Source: Adineta ricciae
Lineage: Eukaryota; Rotifera; Eurotatoria; Adinetida; Adinetidae
NCBI GenBank assembly: GCA_905250025.1
Contig: CAJNOJ010000379.1
Location: 6,813-70,812 of the forward strand
DNA: 64,000 bases
Direction of reading: 5' to 3'
The notes beneath the pieces are model-generated. The model had not been told where the DNA came from, did not search any database, and worked only from the letters and a program-made list of their open reading frames with translations. Of this stretch, positions 57,505 through 64,000 are shown in pieces (position 1 is the stretch's first letter; the number at the start of each line of letters is the position of its first letter). The translations under genes were made by a program, and so were the position numbers.

Positions 57505-58343
57505 TTAGGTTGATGAAGATTTTGCATGAGCTTTTGAATTGAAAAAAAATGAAATTGTTACAATAGCTTTCACACAAGCGGCAAGTGTTAACGTATTTGC
57601 AGTACCCAGTTTTGCATGCATATAACTTCCACTAATGATACCAACGATAAAAACGATAATATACGCTAAACGCCGATTACGTGCTTTGTTCTTCCATTGA
57701 AATAATTTTGGATCAATTAACAATTCAATATATGTTGAAGTTAATACTGCTGTAGTTATTTCAGGTACTTCTACATTTTTTGCAATGGTCATTTGACATC
57801 CATAAGAAATTGCCAATAAAACAATTCAAATATTTTTTTGATCTTCATCTTTTTTAATTACGTTTTCCGAGACTAATCCAACAACAATAAAGATAAGTAT
57901 TGTTTGAAAAAACATATTAAAAAGTATCCACCAACGACGTTGGTGACCTATCAGATTTCCAATTTGTCCACTTAGAAAACCAGCGAAAAGAAAAGTAAAT
58001 AAACTCGCACAAATTGAAAGATAAGAAGCTGACGAACCTGTTGATGTATGAATTCCAAGTGTAACTGTATTTCCTGTTTGAATCGAAATAAAAACCGAGA
58101 AATCATTCGACGATACGACATCAATAATTCCAGTACTAAAACTAAGAATAATTAATTGTAAATCAACATGCTTTGTGCCAATATCATCAGAAAAATATCG
58201 AATAAATCGAGTTAGTCGAGATCGATGTTTTACACTGAAAATACAAGAAAACTTCAATGAAAACTTCATTGAAAAAAAGAAATTTACCTTGCAATATTAT
58301 CAGTTTGTACTGAACAGCATGGGACGTTTGAATCTGTACTCAT
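57505..58343 (-). pseudogene. DUF1275/YoaK-family membrane protein with in-frame TGA
   Basis: Exon 1 58343-58288 (MSTDSNVPCCSVQTDNIA), 53-bp intron (GTAAAT...TTTCAG), exon 2 from 58234 to the stop at 57505; about 260 aa if the TGA is read. Membrane segments follow the YoaK pattern: LILSFSTGIIDVVSSNDFSV, FISIQTGNTVTLG (the family motif MTGNxV is QTGNTV), LSICASLFTFLFAGFLSGQI, ILFNMFFQTILIFIVVGL, then LLAISYGCQMTIAK (usual GxQ), EITTAVLTSTYIELL and the last two helices. A single TGA at 57826-57828 interrupts loop 4; frame and similarity continue without shift. Known in bacteria and fungi, rare in animals, so acquisition is inferred. Confidence 0.7.
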
Positions 58344-58732
58344 TGAAACAGAATGTAAAAGAAATAATAATTGCATGTTATTTATATACTACTTGAAAAA
58401 GAAATCATTCGTTCCGCATTACTTGTAAATAAAAGGAAAGTCAATCACATCGAAAACTAAATATTATCCTCCAGGGGAGAATGTGAGAACAGCAGCAAGT
58501 TCTTGTTTTGATTCTGCAATTTAAATATCGTAAAGTAGAATGCATTGTAAATCTCTAGTGTTTCAAGACGTATGACAACCTCACATTAGCAAGTCATACA
58601 TGAAGAAAACTGTTGAAAAAGGTGTTTACACTTACTTTTCGAGTAATTGACGGCTGATCAACGCAATCAGCTTGGCATTCAGCAAAACTTCCTCTATCAA
58701 TTTTACAGAAGAAAAAATTGACTATAATAAGC

Positions 58733-58885
58733 ATTTTTCGACAAGATGGAGCACTAGCTCATTTCGCGAAATCAGTTCGTTCATGGTTGGACGATAGTTT
58801 TGATGACCGATGGGTTGCGAGTGGTGAACTCATTTCCTGGGTTCCATGCGCACCTGATTCATCATCTTTAGGCTTTTTTCTATGA
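58733..58885 (+). mobile_element. DDE transposase fragment (second D and RSPD region)
   Basis: Reads IFRQDGALAHFAKSVRSWLD, DSFDDRWVASGELISWVPCA and PDSSSLGFFL, then a stop. It fits the insect-type transposase block FQQDGAPAHF...W..R.GPI.WPPRSPDLTPLDFFLWG; several key residues (P of RSPD, D after LT) are changed. Remnant only. Confidence 0.65.
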
Positions 58886-59053
58886 GGATAAATCAGAACA
58901 AATATTTATAGAACATGAATCACTCTGGAAACTTTATTGTTCGAAATAGAAAAACGATTGAATTTTTGTATTTCACTAGAATGTAATACTTTTAAACAGT
59001 ATTCATAAAAATCATATAAATGCAGAAAACTTGGCGATTTTACAGTACATAGA

Positions 59054-59070
59054 AGGGTGGGTGAGGGTGA
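59054..59070 (+). repeat. Interstitial telomere-like G-rich tract
   Basis: GGGTGGGTGAGGGTGA, between two transposase remnants. Confidence 0.45.
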
Positions 59071-59361
59071 ATTCGAAGGATATAAGGTATGAAATGACGT
59101 GAGAGTGAGACAGAGGAAAGTTTCATAATCAATGAGGCAAAAATTAGCTTCGGTAACTCTTTTGCATAGAAAGATATAGCCAAAACTGCCGTTTTGTGCG
59201 ATGCACGACAGGAAAATAAGGAGTGGAAGCGTAGAAATTTGAATTATACTGATTTTCTATCTGTTATAGCTCTTCAACACGTGGGATGTTCGACATAGAT
59301 ATTTCTTATTTCCAGCGGGTGCTCCCTCTAGTATTATACATGCCTCAGATGATCTATAAAA

Positions 59362-59772
59362 TTGTATCAAAAAGTGACATGTGAGCTGATATTTGGAACA
59401 TCAATATTAAATGCCTATTTGATTTACAAGGAAACGTATGACACAGGCCATATGATAATGCCACGGTTTTGTGAAAGACTTGTGCGATCTTTACTTCTTG
59501 ATACATCATTCGAAAAGCTGAAGTCTGGACCAAAGCAACAATCGACAAGTAATTTGAAGCGTAAACTCGGTGATCATAAGTTAGATGAAATGGAAGGATC
59601 TGCATCTGCCCGCAAAGTCCGAAGACGCTGTGCTGGTTGCTATGAAAAAGCAGAGTGCGATAATCAAGACAAGCCAGTTTAGCAACAGTAAAAAAATAGA
59701 AACTTTCTGTTCTGATTGCGAAAATTTTCTTTGTCTTGATTGTTTCAACAAAAAGCATCATAGCATGCAATA
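59362..59772 (+). mobile_element. piggyBac transposase C-terminal fragment
   Basis: The first frame reads ELIFGTSILNAYLIYKETYD, a conserved piggyBac helix, then KRKLGDHKLDE and RKVRRRCAGCYEKA. After a frame change near 59660, IETFCSDCENFLCLDCFNKK HH follows, completing the Cys-rich zinc-binding tail (CxxCY...CxxC...CxxCF..HH). The catalytic part is missing. 5'-truncated and frameshifted remnant. Confidence 0.75.
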
Positions 59773-59829
59773 AATGATTCGAAAAACAATGGACATAGTA
59801 TAGATGATACATTACCTGTAGCCTCCTCT

Positions 59830-60420
59830 CTAAGAAATCAGTAGAGGGGAAAAGGAAAAGAAAACGTTTTTCTTGACATTACTTCTTGAAATATAGTGAG
59901 ATCCACAGGTGAGTTCCATCGTCTCAAAAGGGTTAAAGAATATCACACGACACAACTTTGAAGTATGTGAAAGTTTATATAAAAGATTTCTTTTTCTCTT
60001 CTTTTTCTCAGTGCTTGCCAACGAGATTATCGCACAAAAGACTTCAATATCAAACCTTTTTGGGAATTATAAGGTTGAACTATTATATATTTTATTATTC
60101 TGTAACTAGGTTTGCGTGTAGACCTTGAACATATATTTAAAATGGTTTAGAGCGGTGATTTGAAACTGTTAAGTAGTTCTCCTTCACTCAGTACGCTTGA
60201 GTTTTTCGGTTAATTCACTGATTTATATATTAAAAGCTACATGGTTTGTGAAAATGTGTAGTTCCACTGGCGGGCAGATGAAAATTATTTAGGCGTGTTC
60301 ACATTTTCCAATTATAATATTCACGAGATTAACAGCAAAAAAGAAATTATTCTGAGTAATTATATAGTTGAAAGTATTTTTAATGAGAGTGTATCAAATT
60401 CATCAATAATCAAAACTAAA
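59830..60420. other. Non-coding stretch
   Basis: No gene supported. Confidence 0.35.
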
Positions 60421-60437
60421 CATCTTTTATTACTTAT

Positions 60438-60650
60438 CATTTGATGAAAATGAGTTTAATCCCTCGGCATAATACACAATTAATCTTTAGTTATATAAGA
60501 ATCAATTCAGTCTATTGTAAAGTTATCAGTAATATATGTGAAGATTGCTCCGTTTCCAGCAATATTTGTAAGGGAGATTCTTTTAAAGTTAAGACTTTTT
60601 TAGCTGATACTGAGCCATCATCCCTAGCTTATACATATCTGACTATCTGA
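60438..60650 (+). other. Conserved short ORF upstream of the receptor, version 1
   Basis: NTQLIFSYIRINSVYCKVIS, NICEDCSVSSNICKGDSF, KVKTFLADTEPSSLAYTYLT-I-stop; same frame in the second version (62867-63091), where a longer N-terminus is open. The differences do not break the C-terminal frame, which suggests a real last exon. Family not recognised; Cys pattern C-x2-C...C. Confidence 0.35.
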
Positions 60651-61030
60651 ATGTTAATATGACACAAACCAACAAACTTTTTCTTTTCTTTCAAAGTCGA
60701 TATTTTTCAGTTTTTAGTTTTGAGCTGTTTATTAAAATAATCTTTTGTTTCACTTTTTCTCGAATGTTCTCTACTTCCGTCAGAAGCTTTGAAAGAAATT
60801 TTCAAAATCGCAATTAATTAGACTGATGTGACCCTTTTCTTTGTTCTTTCAATATTTTTCATCGCAAAACATGCGAATACGTCATACTATTTATGGTATG
60901 CATTGTCACTTCCATTTTCTCGCATTAACCTATGGATGAAACGACGATTTCTTTTAGTTTTTAGAGAAGCGATCATAACTCATCTCTACTTCTCTATAGC
61001 ATTATTCGGAAAGACACGACTTGACATATA

Positions 61031-62149
61031 ACGGATATTGCACTGTGGCAAAATATTATGCGAAACTTCAATATCTACTTCGGTATATTTACTCTCATTT
61101 TGGGTTTAATTGGTAACGTATTCAATATAGCAATCTTTACCAACGTCAAGACGTCATTTACTAAAAGCTCCTGTTCTCTCTACTTTATTGGAATAGCCGT
61201 AACAGATTCATTCTGTTTGATGATTGGTTTACTATCAAAACTCCTCACTAATGGCTTTGGTATAGATCTAACAGTTAGATCTAATGTATTTTGTAAGTTT
61301 CGTGCTTATTTCGTTTATTCGGCACCATTAATTTCAATAACTTCCACTTGTTTTGCGACCATAACTCAATTTTTCATTACCTCGCGCAACATTAATTATC
61401 GTCAGAAAATGACTTTGCGATTCACTAAATGGGCTATCTTTTTTACAACAATTTTTTGGATGTGTCATGGTATACCGTACACAATTTTTTATGATATTCG
61501 ACAATCACTGCCTGCAAATGCCACTGTTTGCAATTCGATCGATCCTATTTTCAATCAATACAGTTCATGGATGATATACAATATATCAAGTTTTATAATG
61601 CCTGTTTCCATCTTAGTAGTCTTTGGTTATTTGACACACAGAAATATGGCATCAGTCAACGAAACAACATCCGTTCAGCAAAATGCTTTAAAACAACAGA
61701 TCCAAAGACAATTAACTATAGTAATTAATATTTAACTATTTTTAATCCTTTCTATATTTTGTTTCTTTGCTATTGTTTAAGATAATTCGAGCTCAAATCC
61801 TGTTACTCATTGTTACTATGAGTCCCTCCGGAATTTTTAGCCTTTATACGACTTTTACTGCATCTCAAGCAAAAAGCACAGAGCTTAAATCCGCTGAACA
61901 ATTGACGAGTAATCTATTCACATGTATATTCTATTTGTATGCTTCTGGCAGGTAAGTGAGTCGTCTTTCTAAAGTGTTTTCGTCGTGAATGATCTTCCGA
62001 TTTCTCGTTGTAGTTTTTATATTTTCTTTTGCTTCTCCAAGCCGTTTCGCAAACAAATGAGTTTTACATTGTGCAATATTATACCCAAAAGACGCAATCA
62101 GGTTTCATCGCTTGGTGGAAATATTCATGAGCCTCCTGTTCGAACGTAA
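61031..62149 (+). CDS. Rhodopsin-like 7TM receptor, three exons, version 1
   Basis: Exons 61058-61720, 61782-61951 and 62014-62149; introns of 61 and 62 bp (GTAATT...TTTAAG, GTAAGT...TTGTAG) keep frame, giving about 322 aa. TM1 GLIGNVFNIAIF, TM2 FIGIAVTDSFCLMIGLLS, Cys before TM3 (VFCKFRAYFVY), and the DRY position altered (QFFITSRN). TM4 WAIFFTTIFWMCHGIPYTIF, Cys in loop 2 (ATVCNSI), TM6-7 in exons 2-3 (AQILLLIVTMSPS, CIFYLYASG.SFYIFFC), tail FSKPFRKQM. The second version starts at an upstream ATG (63474) that is ACG here (61031), so the Met at 61058 is used or the N-terminus is shortened by 9 aa. Confidence 0.75.
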
Positions 62150-62861
62150 CAAAAATAAAGTGATGTTTCTGTTGTTTTGTAATCATATTATTCATATGGA
62201 ACTAATTCCCTGTGCCGATTCCCTCTGTCATCTTTATTCAAGCCTTTGGAGATCGAATTTTTTCAAGCGAAAAGTAATTCGACAACCAATTTAGTATATT
62301 TCGCTAATAATAATAAATAACGCTCGTCGAGAGTGACTCGCATTACGTTCGACTGAAAAGATAAATGTGTGTTGAATTGATTATTGCTTTTTTAAAGTTT
62401 TACTAGGGATCTTTGTTTTGAATAAGAGAAAATACTTTTCAATCTGAAGTTTATCTATTTGTTTTTCAACAATTAAAGAAGAAACGCTGAGGGTATAATG
62501 AACGACTACATGAAAGAAGAAAAATAAACTCTATTAGCTTTAACTGACCTTTAAACAAGTAAATATTAAATATAANCTAATGCAGTATATTCACCTTAGA
62601 CTAAGCACTCAGTATACTAGGTCGTAAAACGAGTAAAAGAGAGACTAGCGAATAGCCAGCTGTATCTTTTGTCAAATGTCAATAACCAAGGAGCCATATT
62701 TTTACTCAACATTTATCTCACTAGGATATCAAGAGAATCAGCTAGAATGATGAAACTTTCTATTTAATCTCACACCAACTAACTCGAATACATAATGCAA
62801 AAAAACGGGGGAATTACAATTATTCGGAAGTGATATAGAAAATTCCGAGAACTTATTGACT
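62150..62861. other. Spacer with single-N join
   Basis: Holds a diverged AACGCTCGTCGAGAGTGACT box (about 62318-62355) and the N at 62576. No gene. Confidence 0.45.
62576..62576. other. Single-N contig join
   Basis: Separates the two versions of the receptor locus, which suggests that they come from different contigs and may be alleles. Confidence 0.75.
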
Positions 62862-62866
62862 ACCCT

Positions 62867-63091
62867 ATGTATCATTTATCAGTTGATGAAAATGAGTTTA
62901 TCCCTCAGCGTAATACACAATTAATCTTTGGTTATATAAGAATCAATTCAGTCAATTGTGATGTTATCAGTAATATATGTGAAGATTGCTCCGTCTTCAG
63001 AAATATTTGTAAGGGAGGTTCTTTTAAAGTTAAGACTTTTTTAGCTGATACTGAGCCATCATCCCTAAGTTATACATATCTGACTATCTGA
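62867..63091 (+). other. Conserved short ORF upstream of the receptor, version 2
   Basis: The 74-aa frame MYHLSVDENEFIPQRNTQLI ... SSLSYTYLTI; same C-terminal sequence and stop as at 60438-60650. Version 1 has a one-base difference that changes its first residues. Confidence 0.35.
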
Positions 63092-63473
63092 ATGTTAATC
63101 TGACATAAACCAACAAACTTTTTCTTTTCTTTCAAAGTCGATATTTTTCAGTTTTTAGTGTTAATTTGTTTATTAAAATAATCTTTTGTTTCACTTTTTT
63201 CTCGAATGTTCTCTACTTCCGTCAGAAGCTTTGAAAGAAAATTTTCAAAATCGCAATTAATTAGACTGATGTCACTTCTTTCTTTACTCTTGCAATATTT
63301 TTCATCGCAAAACATGCAAATACGTCATACTATTTATGATATGCATTATCACTTCCATTTTCTCGCATTAATTTATGGATGAAAAGACGATTTCTTTTAG
63401 TTTTTAGAAAAAAAATCATCACTCATCTCTACTTCTCAAGAGCATTATTCGGAAAGACACGACTTGACATATA

Positions 63474-64000
63474 ATGGATATTGCACTGTGGCAAAGTGTG
63501 ATGCAAAACTTGAATATCTACTTCGGTGTATTTACTCTTATTTTGGGTTTAATTGGTAACGTATTGAATATAGCAATCTTTACCAACGTCAAGACGTCAT
63601 TTACTAAAAGCTCCTGTTCTCTCTATTTTATTGGAATAGCCGTAACAGATTCATTCTGTTTGATGATTGGTTTACTATCAAAAATCTTCACTAATGGCTT
63701 TGGCATAGATCTAACAGTTAGATCAAATGTGCTTTGTAAGTTTCGTGCTTATTTCGTTTATTCGGCACCATTAATTTCAATAAATTTCACTTGTTCTGCT
63801 GCCATAACTCAATTTTTCATTACCTCGCGCAATACTAATTATCGTCAGAAAATGACTTTGCGATTCACTAAATGGACTATGTTTTTTACGACAATTTTTT
63901 GGATGTGTCATGGTATACCGTACACAATTTTTTATAATATTCGACAATCATTGCCTGCAAATGCCACTGTTTGCAATTCGATCGATCCTATTTTCAATCA
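63474..64000 (+). CDS. Rhodopsin-like 7TM receptor, version 2, cut by the window end
   Basis: Opens MDIALWQSVMQNLNIYFGVF and continues open to base 64000 through TM4 and loop 2 (WMCHGIPYTIFYNIRQS, PIFNQ). Nearly identical to 61031-61560, with the ATG retained. About 175 aa visible; no stop or frameshift. The remaining exons lie beyond the window. Confidence 0.75.
   Translation, partial: MDIALWQSVMQNLNIYFGVFTLILGLIGNVLNIAIFTNVKTSFTKSSCSLYFIGIAVTDSFCLMIGLLSKIFTNGFGIDLTVRSNVLCKFRAYFVYSAPLISINFTCSAAITQFFITSRNTNYRQKMTLRFTKWTMFFTTIFWMCHGIPYTIFYNIRQSLPANATVCNSIDPIFN

Noticed and set aside
1-64000. CRISPR arrays, operons, riboswitches, bacterial terminators
   Set aside because: The window is eukaryotic with spliced genes; no regularly spaced direct repeats were seen.

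Overview
The window is eukaryotic, AT-rich and gene-sparse. It is most like a bdelloid rotifer chromosome (Adineta/Rotaria type). The evidence is many clean GT-AG introns of about 50-60 bp, families typical of bdelloids (NAD:arginine ADP-ribosyltransferase fused to TPRs, NHL-repeat secreted proteins, type II membrane proteins with a galactose-binding-like domain, expanded rhodopsin-like receptors), several bacteria- or fungus-like metabolic genes carrying small introns or decay, and scattered G-rich tracts resembling the TGTGGG-type telomere repeat I recall for bdelloids. The species assignment is inference.

The sequence is a scaffold of several contigs. Single-N joins lie at 8318, 45747, 48456 and 62576, and a 28-N gap at 53099-53126. 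Several joins sit next to near-identical duplicated sequence, so some apparent duplications are probably overlapping contigs or alternative alleles/homeologues. 8097-8317 equals 8319-8539. 45748-48455 is a second version of 11939-14646, both 2,708 bp. 62862-64000 is a second version of about 60421-61560.

Layout: 131-2788 is a DNA transposon with 230-bp terminal inverted repeats and a decayed DDE transposase. 3870-7412 holds three foldback elements with CACTG-type ends and a small secreted Gly/Asp-repeat protein gene. 7915-9700 holds interspersed repeats and a LINE 3' end. 9985-18049 is a cluster of three secreted, helix-rich protein genes: two paralogues of about 670-720 aa in opposite orientation, with a 395-aa coiled-coil gene between them. 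This is the best candidate here for an undescribed system. 18337-20660 is debris (mariner, FG-GAP-like and HEAT fragments). 21562-21837 is a small two-exon gene. 22088-24982 is an ADP-ribosyltransferase-TPR gene. 26531-26776 is a small bacterial-looking gene. 27227-28959 is a decayed glycogen-branching-enzyme gene. 29407-31545 holds an orphan gene and a receptor gene.

31546-42400 is mostly non-coding, with two secreted or membrane genes (34256-34906, 37907-39126). 42410-51010 holds a caspase-like fragment and two copies of a block with a LysM/barrel gene and a GH16 glucanase remnant, with the inserted alternative contig between them. 51391-53000 has a Pif1-like helicase remnant, an acidic ORF and a minisatellite. 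53925-55759 is an NHL gene, 57505-58343 a YoaK-family gene with an in-frame stop, 58733-59772 two transposase remnants, and 60438-64000 two versions of a receptor locus.

Calls are by eye from translated motifs and splice signals. No database search was run.
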